A stretch of 64,000 nucleotides of DNA from Janibacter massiliensis (GCF_900289115.1 NZ_LT985196.1:2056751-2120750); one strand, 5' to 3'; shown: positions 54,255-63,735, counted from the first letter of the stretch. Notes: generated by a model from the sequence alone, not told the origin. Made by a program: numbers and translations.

Positions 54255-54928
54255 GGCACGCACAGGGTCGCACGCGGGTTGGCCTGCAGCCGCATCTTGC
54301 CCACGGCACCGCCGCACGCCTCGCACCGACCGTACGTCCCGGCCTCGATGCTCTCCAGCGCCCGGGTCGCCTGGTCGTGGAGGGCCCGCGCGTTGTTGGC
54401 GAGCGAGATCTCCTGCTCGCGCTCGAAGGTCTTCGCGCCGGCGTCGGCCTGGTCGTCTCCCGCGCCGTCCCCGGTGTCGCTCATGAGGACGAGGATGTCG
54501 CGGTCGTGGTCACGGATCTCCGTCTCGAGCCGGTCGAGCTCGGCCACGAGCTGGGTCTTGACCTCGGCGAGCTCGGTCCTGGTCCACGGGTCCTCCCCCT
54601 CGCGCACCAGGAGAGACGTGGCCGTCGTCTTCGACGGCTTCGCCACCGACGCCCTCGCCGTCTTCTTGGCGGTGGTCGACTTCTTGGTGGTCGACTTCTT
54701 CGCAGTGGCCGGCTTCTTAGCGGCCGACTTCTTCGCGGTGGTCGGCTTCTTGGCGGCCGACTTCTTCGCGGTGGTCGGCTTCTTGGCGGTCGGCTTCTTG
54801 GCGGCCGACTTCTTCGCGGCCGACTTCTTCGCGGTGGTCGGCTTCTTCGCCGCCGGCTTCTCGGCGGCTGACTTCTTCGCGGTCGTCTTCTTCGTCGCCG
54901 ACTTCTTCTCGCTCGACGCCTTCGCCAC
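54227..54928 (-). CDS. DksA/TraR-type zinc-finger protein with Lys/Ala-rich histone-like tail
   Basis: 233 residues from the chosen GTG, which has AGGAGG six to eight bases upstream; an ATG at 55036 (with AGAGGAG) would add 36 residues. Residues about 8-95 are built of AAKKP/TTAKKS units like histone H1 or HupB tails. A coiled-coil part (TELAEVKTQLVAELDRLETEI) and a Cys4 zinc finger (CEACGG ... CVPC) follow. It probably binds RNA polymerase's secondary channel or DNA; the tail suggests DNA binding. Overlaps the lspA start. Confidence 0.87.
   Translation of the reverse strand: MAKASSEKKSATKKTTAKKSAAEKPAAKKPTTAKKSAAKKSAAKKPTAKKPTTAKKSAAKKPTTAKKSAAKKPATAKKSTTKKSTTAKKTARASVAKPSKTTATSLLVREGEDPWTRTELAEVKTQLVAELDRLETEIRDHDRDILVLMSDTGDGAGDDQADAGAKTFEREQEISLANNARALHDQATRALESIEAGTYGRCEACGGAVGKMRLQANPRATLCVPCKTKQERH
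54661..54905 (-). repeat. 33-base coding repeats (Lys/Ala-rich tail)
   Basis: Degenerate 33-base units encode 11-residue blocks such as TTAKKSAAKKP in the DksA/TraR-type gene. Two neighbouring units (about 54720-54785) are almost identical, so the length may vary between strains. Confidence 0.8.
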
Positions 54929-55156
54929 CGCAGTCTCCTCCTGGTTCGCGTCCGTCGGCTCCGCTGTCCGACGCGATCGGACGAGCGAGGCCGCGGCCCC
55001 CACGAGTGACGACACGGACGTCCGCCTGATGGCCATCGGTGCCGCCTCTCCTCTGATCCCGCGTACCGCGGGCGTTGGGGCCCGAGGATAGGGCACGAGG
55101 CGGAGGTCGGGGCGCCTGACGTCCGGCGAGTCCGGCATCGGCGCGGCCAGCATGAC

Positions 55157-55192
55157 GAGAGGGGCCGATCCGTGGTCGGATCGGCCCCTCTC
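55157..55192 (-). terminator. terminator of divIVA
   Basis: Perfect 15-base arms GAGAGGGGCCGATCC (55157-55171) and GGATCGGCCCCTCTC (55178-55192) around a 6-base loop, 28 bases past the divIVA stop. No T run, as is usual in actinobacteria. Confidence 0.85.
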
Positions 55193-55220
55193 AGGACGGC
55201 GGCGCCGGGCCGCGACGACG

Positions 55221-56426
55221 TCAGCCGTTCTGGCGGCTGTCCTCGGGTGCGGCGTCGAGAACCCGCAGCTGACCCGTGATGAACTCCTTGAGACGGCCGC
55301 GGTAGTCCTGCTCGAAGCTGCGCAGGTCGTCGATCTTCGACTGCAGACCGTCCCGCTCGCGGGTCATCTCCCCGACGATGCGCTGCTTCTGCGTCTCGGC
55401 GTCCTTCACGAGCGTCTGCGAGGTGCGCTGAGCCTCCGACACGAGCTGGTCCCGCTTGGTCGTGCCCTCGGTGACGAGCTGGTCCCGCTTGGTCGTGCCC
55501 TCGGCGACGAGCTGGTCGCGGTTGGTCGTGCCCTCGGCGATGAGCTGGTCGCGCTTCGAGGTCGCCTCGGAGAGCATCTGGGAGCTCTGGGTCTTCGCCT
55601 CGGCGATGAGCTGGTCGTGCCGGGCCTGGCCCTCGGCGACGTGCTCGTCGTGCAGGCGCTGCGCAAGGGCGATGAGGCTGTTCGCCTCTCCGCTGGGGGC
55701 CGGCGCGGCTGCGGGCGCGGCGAGGGCGGCGGGCTGCTCGGGCTGCGACTCCCGAGCGCGGCGGGCCTCGACCTCGGCGGCCTCCGCGTCCTGCTTCGCC
55801 TTGGCGATCCGCGCCTGCGACTCCTGCTCGGCCTCCTGCGCACGGGCCTGGACGACGCGCATGCGCTCCTGGGCCGCACGCTCGGCCTCCTCCGCACGGC
55901 GGTTGATCTCGGCGATCCGGGCCTGGGCGTCGCGATCGGCCCCGGCGACGGCGCCCTGGGCCTGCGAGCGGGCCTGCTCCCCCTCCTCGGTCGAACGGAG
56001 CCGCGCCTCGAGCTCCTTCACCCGGGCCTCGGCCGCCTCAGCGCGGCTCTCGGCGGCGTCCGCGCGGCGGACCGCGTCATCGATGGTCCGCTGACCGTCG
56101 GCGAGTCGCTTCTCGGCCTCGGCCCGGCCGGCGCGCTCCTTGTCGAGCACACCGCGGAGGTCGTCGAACTTGGCCTGCAGGTCGGTGTGCGACTGGCGGA
56201 GGGCGTCGAGCTCGCGGGTGTCGGCGACGGCGGCTGCGGCGGGAACGGCACTGGCGGCCCCACCCCGTCCGACGCCCGATCGGAGCTCGTCGCTCTCCTT
56301 CATCATCCGACGCATCTCGGCGACGATCTCGTCGAGGAAGTCGTCGACCTCGCGCTCGTCGTACCCGCGACGGAACTGGGTCTGGGTGAAGGTCTTGTTG
56401 AGGACATCCTCGGGCGTCAGCGCCAT
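55221..56426 (-). CDS. wag31: DivIVA/Wag31 polar growth protein
   Basis: 401 residues. The conserved N-terminal DivIVA domain (MALTPEDVLNKTFTQTQFRRGYDEREVDDFLDEIV region) binds curved membrane and recruits the polar cell-wall machinery. The rest is long coiled coil, interrupted by an Ala/Pro linker (about 230-245). Residues about 265-355 form eight in-register 11-residue repeats (EGTTKRDQLVT type). Longer than mycobacterial Wag31 (about 260). Ribosome site GAGGAG. Position before yggT-sepF is typical. Confidence 0.96.
   Translation of the reverse strand: MALTPEDVLNKTFTQTQFRRGYDEREVDDFLDEIVAEMRRMMKESDELRSGVGRGGAASAVPAAAAVADTRELDALRQSHTDLQAKFDDLRGVLDKERAGRAEAEKRLADGQRTIDDAVRRADAAESRAEAAEARVKELEARLRSTEEGEQARSQAQGAVAGADRDAQARIAEINRRAEEAERAAQERMRVVQARAQEAEQESQARIAKAKQDAEAAEVEARRARESQPEQPAALAAPAAAPAPSGEANSLIALAQRLHDEHVAEGQARHDQLIAEAKTQSSQMLSEATSKRDQLIAEGTTNRDQLVAEGTTKRDQLVTEGTTKRDQLVSEAQRTSQTLVKDAETQKQRIVGEMTRERDGLQSKIDDLRSFEQDYRGRLKEFITGQLRVLDAAPEDSRQNG
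55441..55572 (-). repeat. 33-base tandem repeats in divIVA
   Basis: Four 33-base units starting at 55441, 55474, 55507 and 55540, the first three nearly identical, encode EGTTxRDQLVx hendecads of the coiled coil. Confidence 0.85.
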
Positions 56427-56553
56427 GTCGTCTCCTCGAGGCTCAGGTGGGACGGCCCGTCGAGGTGGGGTCCCGAGATTGGTGATGCAGGTGTGGTTCG
56501 TACAAACATTAGGTCATCCGGGCAGCCGGGGGACGGTCGGGCCGCGAGAAGGG

Positions 56554-56826
56554 TCACAGACCGACGAGGAACCACAGCACGAACGTCAGGAGCAAGAAGC
56601 TCAGGTCGAGCTGGACGGAACCGATCCGCAGGGGCGGGATGACCTTGCGCAGGGCGCGCAGCGGCGGATCGGTCGCCGTGTAGACGCCCTCGGCCAGGAC
56701 GAGGACGACGCCGCGAGGGCGCCAGTCGCGCGCGAACACCTGGATCCACTCGAGCACGAGCCGGATCAGGAGCAGCACGAGGTAGAGGTACAGGACGAGA
56801 CGGACGACCGCCCACACCTCAGCCAC
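56554..56826 (-). CDS. yggT: YggT family membrane protein
   Basis: 90 residues with two hydrophobic segments (LVLYLYLVLLLIRLVLEW at 9-26 and a C-terminal LDLSFLLLTFVLWFLVGL) around the family loop TDPPLRALRKVIPPLRIG. Its place between sepF and divIVA is conserved in actinobacteria, suggesting a role in division or envelope integrity. Confidence 0.93.
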   Translation of the reverse strand: MAEVWAVVRLVLYLYLVLLLIRLVLEWIQVFARDWRPRGVVLVLAEGVYTATDPPLRALRKVIPPLRIGSVQLDLSFLLLTFVLWFLVGL

Positions 56827-56853
56827 GACGGACCCCGGGACCGTGATCCGCGG

Positions 56854-57360
56854 TCAGCTCTGGTTAAAGATCGTGCGGTCGGCCCGGACGGCGCCCGGCT
56901 CCTCGGCGGCGACCTCGATGTGGGCCGGCGAGAGCAGGAACACCTTGCTCGTCACCCGCTCGATCGACCCGTGGAGACCGAAGACGAGCCCGGCGGCGAA
57001 GTCGACGAGACGCTTGGCGTCGGCGTCGTCCATGTCCGTGAGGTTCATGATGACCGGGGTGTTGTCGCGGAACGACTCGCCGATCGTCTTCGCCTCGTTG
57101 TACGTGCGCGGGTGGATCGTCGTGATGCGGTTGAGCCCGCCGACCTCGACGTCGCGCACGACCGCGCTCACCGGCGTGCGCCGCAGCTGGGTCACCTCGG
57201 CGGTGTGGCCATGGTCGTCGTCCTCGTGGCGGTACGCCCCGTGGCCGCGGTCGTCCGCCTCGGCGTGGGTGTCGTACTCGTCGTCGTAGTAGTCCTCGCG
57301 GTCGCGCTCGTCCTCGGCGAAGCCGAGCCAGACCATCGTGTTGCGCAGTGCTCCGGCCAT
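56854..57360 (-). CDS. sepF: cell division protein SepF
   Basis: 168 residues: an amphipathic N-terminal membrane-binding helix ([17 protein letters not shown]), an acidic His/Asp-rich linker (22-55) and the SepF core ([45 protein letters not shown]). It anchors FtsZ filaments to the membrane in actinobacteria, which lack FtsA. Ribosome site AAGGAG. Confidence 0.97.
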   Translation of the reverse strand: MAGALRNTMVWLGFAEDERDREDYYDDEYDTHAEADDRGHGAYRHEDDDHGHTAEVTQLRRTPVSAVVRDVEVGGLNRITTIHPRTYNEAKTIGESFRDNTPVIMNLTDMDDADAKRLVDFAAGLVFGLHGSIERVTSKVFLLSPAHIEVAAEEPGAVRADRTIFNQS

Positions 57361-57436
57361 CGTCCTGACTCCTTGGGCCATGTCGTCTCGGTGCGGTCTC
57401 CGTCTCGGCCGCACCGCCACCCGTGCGCGAGCGACG

Positions 57437-58138
57437 TTACGCGTGAGGCGGACGGGAACCGAGGATTGCGCTGCCGACACGCAGGTGTGTCGCACCGGCG
57501 TCGATCGCGGCCTCGAGGTCGCCGCTCATGCCCGCGGAGATCCACGACGCTCCGGGGTGGTCCCGGCGGACCCGCTCGGCCAGGGCGTGGAGGCGCTCGA
57601 AGGCCGGACGGGGATCGACCCCCAGGGGGGCGACGGCCATGAGACCGCGCAGCTCGAGCGAGGATCCGGCGACCGTCTCGCACAGCGCGGGGACGTCGGT
57701 CGGTGCCGCGCCGCCGCGCCCGGCCGCGGCGTCCTCGTCGAGGTTCACCTGCACGAGGCCGGCCAGCCGACGGCCGGCACGGTGCGCGCCGCGCTCGAGC
57801 GCCGGGACGAGCTTGGGACGGTCGATCGAGTGGACGACGTCCGCGTACGAGGCGACGGACCCGGCCTTGTTCGACTGGAGCTGGCCGATGAAGTGGACGG
57901 TGAGATCGGCCGGCCGGTCCCGCGGGTCGAGCTTCTCGGCCGCCTCCTGGTCGCGGTTCTCCCCCACGTCCCGCACCCCGAGCTCGTGGAGCACGTCGAC
58001 GTCGGTGCGGGGGAAGAACTTCGTCACGACGACGAGGGTGACCTCCGCCGGGTCCCGGCCGGCTGCGGCGCACGCGGCGTCGATCCGGCCCCGGACGGCG
58101 TCCAGCCCGGCACGCAGCTCCTCGCGGCGCCCGGTCAT
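57437..58138 (-). CDS. yggS: YggS/YBL036C family PLP homeostasis protein
   Basis: 233 residues, PLP-binding TIM barrel with Lys40 ([12 protein letters not shown]), [22 protein letters not shown] and [12 protein letters not shown]. No enzymatic activity is known for the family; it keeps free PLP levels in balance. Starts in an ATGA overlap with pgeF and sits in the usual place between pgeF and sepF. Confidence 0.95.
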   Translation of the reverse strand: MTGRREELRAGLDAVRGRIDAACAAAGRDPAEVTLVVVTKFFPRTDVDVLHELGVRDVGENRDQEAAEKLDPRDRPADLTVHFIGQLQSNKAGSVASYADVVHSIDRPKLVPALERGAHRAGRRLAGLVQVNLDEDAAAGRGGAAPTDVPALCETVAGSSLELRGLMAVAPLGVDPRPAFERLHALAERVRRDHPGASWISAGMSGDLEAAIDAGATHLRVGSAILGSRPPHA

Positions 58139-58854
58139 GCCGAGCGCCGCACGATCACGCCCGCGGTCCGACCGGTCCGCCCGTCGCGGCGGTAGGAGAA
58201 GAGGTCGTCGTCCTCCCGGGTGCATCCCGGCACCCAGCGGACGGGGACATCGAGATCGGCGAGCTGCTCGACGACGCCCGCGGCGACGTCGATCGCCGGG
58301 GTGCCCGCCCACGTCACGGCGCGCGAGGCCGGGCTGCGCTCTGCGGCGACGTCTCGCATCTGCGCCGGGACCTCGTAGCAGCGCCCGCACACGGACGGCC
58401 CGACGACCGCGTGGATGCGCCGCGCCCCGAGCTCGCGCATGGCCTCGACCGTGGCGGGGACGACGCCGGCCACCATCCCCGGCCGCCCGGCGTGGGCCGC
58501 GCCGACGACTCCCGCCTCGGCGTCGGCCAGGAGGACGGGCGTGCAGTCCGCGACGAGAACCATGAGCGCCAGATCCGCCACGTCGGTGACGAGCGCGTCG
58601 GCGGTCGGCGCGACCGCGGGCTTCTCGCGCACGTGCGCGACCTCCGCACCGTGCACCTGGTCCAGCCCGACGAGCCGATCGCCGGCGACGCCGACCGCCT
58701 CGGCCAGCCGCGCGCGGTTCTCGGCCACCGCCGCAGGGTCGTCCTCCACGTGCCCCCCGAGGTTGAACGAGTCCCACGGCGCACGCGAGACGCCGCCCCG
58801 ACGATCGGTGAAGACCATCGTCAGAGCGGCGTCGTCCTCGCGCCAGCGGATCAT
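58135..58854 (-). CDS. pgeF: peptidoglycan editing factor PgeF (DUF152 laccase-like)
   Basis: 239 residues with the zinc-site residues His68 (QVHGAEV), Cys104 (VADCTPVLL) and His121 (AAHAGRPG; relatives have HAGWRG, so the Trp is missing). The family removes wrongly incorporated L-Ser from UDP-MurNAc in E. coli and was earlier called a multicopper oxidase. Lies 19 bases after ftsZ on the same strand. Confidence 0.92.
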   Translation of the reverse strand: MIRWREDDAALTMVFTDRRGGVSRAPWDSFNLGGHVEDDPAAVAENRARLAEAVGVAGDRLVGLDQVHGAEVAHVREKPAVAPTADALVTDVADLALMVLVADCTPVLLADAEAGVVGAAHAGRPGMVAGVVPATVEAMRELGARRIHAVVGPSVCGRCYEVPAQMRDVAAERSPASRAVTWAGTPAIDVAAGVVEQLADLDVPVRWVPGCTREDDDLFSYRRDGRTGRTAGVIVRRSA

Positions 58855-58873
58855 GCGACCTCGTGCGGGTCGA

Positions 58874-60130
58874 TCACTTGAGGAAGTCGGGGACGTCGAG
58901 GTCGTCCTCGCGCCCCGTCTCGACCTGACGCGGGGGGACGGGGACGTCCGGGCGCGGGGCGCGGACGACCACCGGCGGCTGCACCGGTTGGCTCGGCTCG
59001 TTCGACGCCGTCTGCGCCTGCTGCGCCGTGGCCTCGTCGTCGACCGACGTCGGGCGCTGCTGCGGCGCGGGCTGCGCGGCCGGCGCCGGCTGCGGCTGCG
59101 CCGGGGTGGTGGGGACCTGGTGCCCGGGCTGCGGCCGGCCCTGGATGCTGCCCAGGGCGCGGTCGTCCTTGCGCTGCTGCGGCGAGCCACCGTCGAACCC
59201 GGCGGCGATGACGGTGACGCGCACCTCGTCGCCGAGCGCGTCGTCGATGACCGCGCCGAAGATGATGTTCGCCTCGGGGTGCGCGGCCTCCTGGACCAGG
59301 CGGGCCGCCTCGTTGATCTCGAACAGCCCGAGGTCCGAGCCGCCCTGGACCGACAGCAGGACGCCGTGGGCCCCGTCGATGCTCGCCTCGAGCAGGGGCG
59401 AGGAGATGGCGAGCTCGGCGGCCTGGATCGCCCGGTCCTCGCCGCGCGCGGACCCGATGCCCATGAGCGCCGACCCGGCGCCCTGCATGACGGACTTGAC
59501 GTCCGCGAAGTCGAGGTTGATCAGGCCCGGCGTGGTGATGAGGTCGGTGATCCCCTGGACGCCGGAGAGGAGGACCTGGTCGGCGCTGTGGAAGGCGTCG
59601 ATCATGCTGACGTTCCGGTCGCTGATCGACAGGAGCCGGTCGTTCGGGATGACGATGAGGGTGTCGACCTCGTCCCGCAGGGCGGCGATCCCGCTCTCGG
59701 CCTGGTTGGCCCGCCGGCGTCCCTCGAAGGTGAACGGGCGCGTGACGACGCCGATGGTCAGGGCACCCAGGCTCTTGGCGATCTTCGCGACGACCGGCGC
59801 GCCACCCGTGCCCGTGCCGCCGCCCTCGCCGGCGGTGACGAAGACCATGTCGGCCCCCTTGAGGACCTCCTCGATCTCCTCGGCGTGGTCCTCGGCCGCC
59901 TTGCGCCCGACCTCCGGGTCGGCCCCTGCGCCGAGGCCCCGGGTGAGCTCGCGGCCGACGTCGAGCTTGACGTCCGCGTCGCTCATGAGGAGCGCCTGGG
60001 CGTCGGTGTTCACCGCGATGAACTCGACGCCCTTGAGACCCACGTCGATCATCCGGTTGATGGCGTTGACACCGCCCCCGCCGATGCCGACGACCTTGAT
60101 GACGGCCAGGTAGTTCTGCGGTGCTGCCAC
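58874..60130 (-). CDS. ftsZ: cell division protein FtsZ
   Basis: Tubulin-like GTPase of 418 residues forming the Z ring. GTP-binding motifs [16 protein letters not shown] and [15 protein letters not shown]7-loop [15 protein letters not shown] Pro/Gln/Ala-rich linker (about 320-400) leads to the C-terminal tail peptide [10 protein letters not shown], which binds SepF. GTG start with AAAGG upstream; about 190 bases separate it from ftsQ, room for its own promoter. Confidence 0.98.
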   Translation of the reverse strand: MAAPQNYLAVIKVVGIGGGGVNAINRMIDVGLKGVEFIAVNTDAQALLMSDADVKLDVGRELTRGLGAGADPEVGRKAAEDHAEEIEEVLKGADMVFVTAGEGGGTGTGGAPVVAKIAKSLGALTIGVVTRPFTFEGRRRANQAESGIAALRDEVDTLIVIPNDRLLSISDRNVSMIDAFHSADQVLLSGVQGITDLITTPGLINLDFADVKSVMQGAGSALMGIGSARGEDRAIQAAELAISSPLLEASIDGAHGVLLSVQGGSDLGLFEINEAARLVQEAAHPEANIIFGAVIDDALGDEVRVTVIAAGFDGGSPQQRKDDRALGSIQGRPQPGHQVPTTPAQPQPAPAAQPAPQQRPTSVDDEATAQQAQTASNEPSQPVQPPVVVRAPRPDVPVPPRQVETGREDDLDVPDFLK

Positions 60131-60181
60131 GAGGGGGCCTTTCGGTGGTGGGTCCTGCGGGCGCTCCCGGTCCGAACTCTC

Positions 60182-60201
60182 AACCTCAGGTTCAGGGTTA
60201 C
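60182..60201 (-). promoter_or_regulatory. candidate ftsZ promoter with palindrome
   Basis: In the 60131-60323 gap, the 11-base palindrome AACCTCAGGTT (60182-60192) lies just downstream of a possible -10 element (agggtta, 60195-60201, read leftwards), about 55 bases before the ftsZ start. It would overlap the transcription start. Nothing else stands out in this gap. Confidence 0.35.
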
Positions 60202-60323
60202 GGTTTGGTCACGCCCGGTGTGGTGCCGACGTTAGGCAGCCGCCCGCCGACCTGCAACGACCTCGTGCGCGTGTCGCGCCTCGACCTCGACCAGAGCGTG
60301 AGTCCCAGGCGCGTGGCCCGACC

Positions 60324-61100
60324 TCAGCGCGTCACCGGCGTCCGGGGCGCGCTGACGTCGATGACCTTCGGGCGGCCCCGGAGAAGGGTGCGCACCACGT
60401 CGCTCTTGAGCGCCGCGTCGTCGCCGGTCCCCCAGATCACCGTCGTCGGCCCGACGGTGAAGGACACCTGGTCCGCCGTGCCGAGGGTGATCTCCCCGAC
60501 CCGGGCGGTGATGGACGGCGGCAGGGACTCGATGACCGACAGCGCTGCCTTCACGCTCCGTGCGGAGAGCTCGTCGGACCTGCGGTCGGCCGCCACCGTC
60601 GGAAGGCCCTTCGGCGCCCGCCGCTCCGTCCGCACCACGGCGCCCGAGCCGTCGACGAGGTCGACCGCTGCCTTCCCGGCGACGACGCGCCGGACGGCGA
60701 GGACCGGCTCCCGGGGCGTGACGACGACGCGCAGGCCGTGGGGCCACGCGCGGGAGACCTCGGCACGGGCCACCGTCGGCTCCGCCTCGAGCGCGTCGAC
60801 GAGGTCCGACCGGTCGACGAGCGCCATCGGGCGGCCGATCTGGTCGTCGACGACGGCACGCACCTGCGGCACGTCCCGCTGCTGCGCCCCGAGGACCTCG
60901 ACCCGCTCGACCCGGAGGAACGGAGAGGCGAGCAGGAGCCACGCCACGCCGAGCAGCACGAGGACCGCGGTCAGCCCGCCGCCGATCTGCAGTCGGCGGC
61001 GGCGGCGCACCGCGTCGGCACGCTCCTCGAACCGCTCGCGGGTGGAGCGGGCCGCGGCCAGCCGCTCCCTCGTCGCCCGGCTCGCGGTCCCCCGGCTCAC
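60324..61100 (-). CDS. ftsQ: cell division protein FtsQ
   Basis: 258 residues: Arg-rich cytoplasmic N-terminus, one transmembrane helix (about 38-58), a POTRA domain beginning LRVERVEVLGAQQRDVPQV and the FtsQ beta domain with AWPHGLRVVVTPREPVLAV. Links FtsB/FtsL to the divisome. Its ATG overlaps the murC stop (ATGA). Confidence 0.95.
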   Translation of the reverse strand: MSRGTASRATRERLAAARSTRERFEERADAVRRRRRLQIGGGLTAVLVLLGVAWLLLASPFLRVERVEVLGAQQRDVPQVRAVVDDQIGRPMALVDRSDLVDALEAEPTVARAEVSRAWPHGLRVVVTPREPVLAVRRVVAGKAAVDLVDGSGAVVRTERRAPKGLPTVAADRRSDELSARSVKAALSVIESLPPSITARVGEITLGTADQVSFTVGPTTVIWGTGDDAALKSDVVRTLLRGRPKVIDVSAPRTPVTR

Positions 61101-62584
61101 GGGCGCGCGTCCTCGAGGGCGGTGAGGATCAGCGGGCCGAGGCGGGTGACGTCCCCGGCGCCGACCGTCATGAGCAGGTCACCGGCCCCGAGACGCCCGG
61201 CCGCCCGCTGCGCGGCGGCCCACGCCGGAACCTCCTCGTCCTCGAGGACGTGGACCGAGCGCCCCCCGTCCCGCAGGGGCGCCGCGATCAGCTCCGGGCC
61301 GACGCCCTCGACCGGCTCCTCCCGCGCGCCGTACACCGGCAGGAGGACGACCTCGTCGGCGGGGGCGAGCGCGTCGGCGAACCCCGGCGCGAAGTCGCGC
61401 GTGCGGGAGAAGAGGTGGGGCTGGAAGACGACGACGAGCCGGTGGTCGGGCCCGACGATGTCCTTCGCGGTGCGCACGACGGCCTCGACCTTGCCGACGT
61501 TGTGCGCGTAGTCGTCGACGACGGCGATCCCGTCGACGACGCCGCGGCGCTCGAAGCGTCGTCGGGTGCCACCGAACTCCGCCAGGCCGCGCAGCACCCC
61601 GTCGCCGTCCGCCCCGACCCCGAGGACGGCAGCGGCCCAGGCAGCCGCGGCGTTGCGGACGTTGTGCTCCCCCGGGACGGTGAGGACGAGCTCGTGGGTC
61701 TGCTCGACACCGTCCGCGCGCACGACGAGCACCGCGCGGCTCCCCTTCGGCCCGAGGTCGATGTCCGCGATGTGCACGTCCGCCTCGGGGGCGGTCCCGT
61801 AGGTGATGACACGGGCCCCGGCGCCGGGGCCCTCCCCGGAGCGGACGGCCCGGGCCAGGGCCGCCGACCCCGCGTCGTCGGCGCAGGCGACGAGCATCCC
61901 GCCGGGGCGGATCGTGCGGACGAAGTCCCGGTAGGCGGCCTCGACGTGCGCGAGGTCCCCGTAGAAGTCGAGGTGGTCGGGCTGGACGTTGGTCACGACG
62001 GCGACCTCGGGGCGGTAGCAGAGGAACGACCCGTCCGACTCGTCGGCCTCGACGACGAACGCCTCGCCATCGCGCAGACGCGCGTTCGTGCCCTCGGCCC
62101 GCAGCTCGCCGCCGAGCGCGAACGACGGCTCGGCCCCCGCGGCGGTGAGCGCGACGGTCAGCAGCGAGGAGGTCGTCGTCTTCCCGTTGGCGCCGGCGAC
62201 GGCCAGGACCCGTCGACCGGCGGTGCACGCGGCGAGCGCCTGGGCCCGGTGGAGCACGGGGATGCCGCGGTCGCGGGCGGCGACGACCTCGACGTTCGTC
62301 TCCGGGATGGCCGAGGAGATGACGAGGGCGCGGGCGCCGTCGACGTGCGCCGGATCGTGCCCCACGTGGACCTCGGCGCCCCGCTCGGCGAGGTCCGCGA
62401 GGGCCGGGGAGTCCTTGGCGTCGGACCCGCTCACGGCGACGCCGCGCTCGAGCAGCGGGCGCGCGCCCGCCGACACCCCGGCCCCGCCGATGGCGACGAG
62501 ATGGACCCGGCCGGGGGCGTCGGGGTCGGCCACGTCCGCCGGGACGGAGGCGATGAAGTCGAAGCGGGGGTTCACGCCGAGCAC
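61097..62584 (-). CDS. murC: UDP-N-acetylmuramate--L-alanine ligase
   Basis: 495 residues; adds L-Ala to UDP-MurNAc. N-terminal Rossmann part (HLVAIGGAGVS, VSGSDAKDS), central ATPase and C-terminal FQPHLFSRTRDF and VYGAREEP, which are specific for MurC. Oddities: the P-loop is GANGKTT (131-137; MurC usually GTHGKT) and DDYAHNVGKVE replaces the usual DDYAHHPTE. GTG start chosen with AGGAG six bases upstream. Its start lies inside the intergenic region after murG, and it overlaps ftsQ. Confidence 0.93.
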   Translation of the reverse strand: MLGVNPRFDFIASVPADVADPDAPGRVHLVAIGGAGVSAGARPLLERGVAVSGSDAKDSPALADLAERGAEVHVGHDPAHVDGARALVISSAIPETNVEVVAARDRGIPVLHRAQALAACTAGRRVLAVAGANGKTTTSSLLTVALTAAGAEPSFALGGELRAEGTNARLRDGEAFVVEADESDGSFLCYRPEVAVVTNVQPDHLDFYGDLAHVEAAYRDFVRTIRPGGMLVACADDAGSAALARAVRSGEGPGAGARVITYGTAPEADVHIADIDLGPKGSRAVLVVRADGVEQTHELVLTVPGEHNVRNAAAAWAAAVLGVGADGDGVLRGLAEFGGTRRRFERRGVVDGIAVVDDYAHNVGKVEAVVRTAKDIVGPDHRLVVVFQPHLFSRTRDFAPGFADALAPADEVVLLPVYGAREEPVEGVGPELIAAPLRDGGRSVHVLEDEEVPAWAAAQRAAGRLGAGDLLMTVGAGDVTRLGPLILTALEDARP

Positions 62585-62618
62585 GGTCGCTCCTGGGGTG
62601 CGGGGAGGGGCGGCACGG

Positions 62619-63731
62619 TCAGCGCACGGCCGCGCGGACGAGATCGGCGAGGCGGGCATCGCCGTGCCGCTCCCCCATCGCCGCGGCACGCCGCGCCATG
62701 TCGGTCGTCGCCTCCCGGTCCAGGAGCAGGGGCACCACCGCGCTGCGCACCCAGTCGGGGGTCACGAGCGCGTCCTCGACGAGCCGGCCGCCGCCCGCGG
62801 CGACGACGTCCGCTGCGTTGAGCCGCTGCTCCCCGTTGCCGATGGGCAGCGGGACGTAGATCGCGGGCAGGCCGACCGCCGTGAGCTCGCACACCGTGTT
62901 CGCGCCCGCCCGGCCGACGACGAGGTCGGCGGCGGCGTAGGCGAGGTCCATCCGGTCGGTGTAGGCCCGCACGACGTAACGGGCGGCTCCGGGCGTGTCC
63001 TCCGGCGGGACGACCTCCTTGCCGGCGCCGGTGAGGTGCAGGACCTGGATCCCCGCGGCCGTGAGGTCGGCGGCGGCACCGGCGAACGCCTCGTTGAGCC
63101 GCTGCGCGCCGAGCGATCCGCCCGTGACGAGGAGGGTCGGGCGGTCCGGCTCGAGACCGAAGTGCTCGATCGCCTCCGGTCGGCGGGCGGGACGGTCGAG
63201 GTCGGCGATCTCCCGGCGCAACGGCATTCCGACGCGCGTGCCGCCGCGCAGATCGGTCGAGGCGAAGGTGACGCCCACGTGCCGGGTGAGCCGGGCACCG
63301 AGCCGGTTGGCGATCCCGGCCCGGGCGTTCTGCTCGTGGACGACGATCGGGGTCCGGGTCCGGCGCGCGGCGAGGTAGGCGGGGGTCGCGACGTAGCCGC
63401 CGAAGCCGACGACGACCTCTGCGTCGTTCTCGCGGATCGCCCGGGTCGCGACGTTGACCGCGACCGCGAGGAGCTGCGGGAAGCGCGCGGCGACCACCGA
63501 CGGGCGGCGCGGCATGGGGACCTTCGGCACGACGACGAGCTCGAGGCCGCGCTCGGGGACGAGCCGGGACTCCAGGCCCTCGGCCGTCCCCAGGACCCGG
63601 ATCCGGATGTCGGGGCGCTGCTCGCGCAGGTGCTCGGCGAGGGCGAGCAGCGGGGAGACGTGGCCGGCCGTGCCCCCACCGGCGAGGAGGACGGAGCCGG
63701 GCAGGCCGGACGGGTGGGGCGCAGCGGCCAT
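62619..63731 (-). CDS. murG: undecaprenyl-PP-MurNAc-pentapeptide GlcNAc transferase
   Basis: 370 residues; makes lipid II from lipid I at the inner membrane face. Motifs: LLAGGGTAGHVSPLLALAEHL, VVGFGGYVATPAYLAA, HEQNARAGIANRLGAR, TGGSLGAQRLNEAF, GRAGANTVCELTAVGLPAIYVPLP (donor site). Between ftsW and murC as in most actinobacteria. Confidence 0.98.
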   Translation of the reverse strand: MAAAPHPSGLPGSVLLAGGGTAGHVSPLLALAEHLREQRPDIRIRVLGTAEGLESRLVPERGLELVVVPKVPMPRRPSVVAARFPQLLAVAVNVATRAIRENDAEVVVGFGGYVATPAYLAARRTRTPIVVHEQNARAGIANRLGARLTRHVGVTFASTDLRGGTRVGMPLRREIADLDRPARRPEAIEHFGLEPDRPTLLVTGGSLGAQRLNEAFAGAAADLTAAGIQVLHLTGAGKEVVPPEDTPGAARYVVRAYTDRMDLAYAAADLVVGRAGANTVCELTAVGLPAIYVPLPIGNGEQRLNAADVVAAGGGRLVEDALVTPDWVRSAVVPLLLDREATTDMARRAAAMGERHGDARLADLVRAAVR

Positions 63732-63735
63732 CGGG

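Noticed and set aside
54661-54905. Possible CRISPR or satellite repeat
   Set aside because: It is an in-frame Lys/Ala-rich coding repeat with no unique spacers.
55441-55572. CRISPR-like spacing of 33-base repeats
   Set aside because: The repeats are head-to-tail without spacers, in frame, and encode coiled-coil hendecads of DivIVA.
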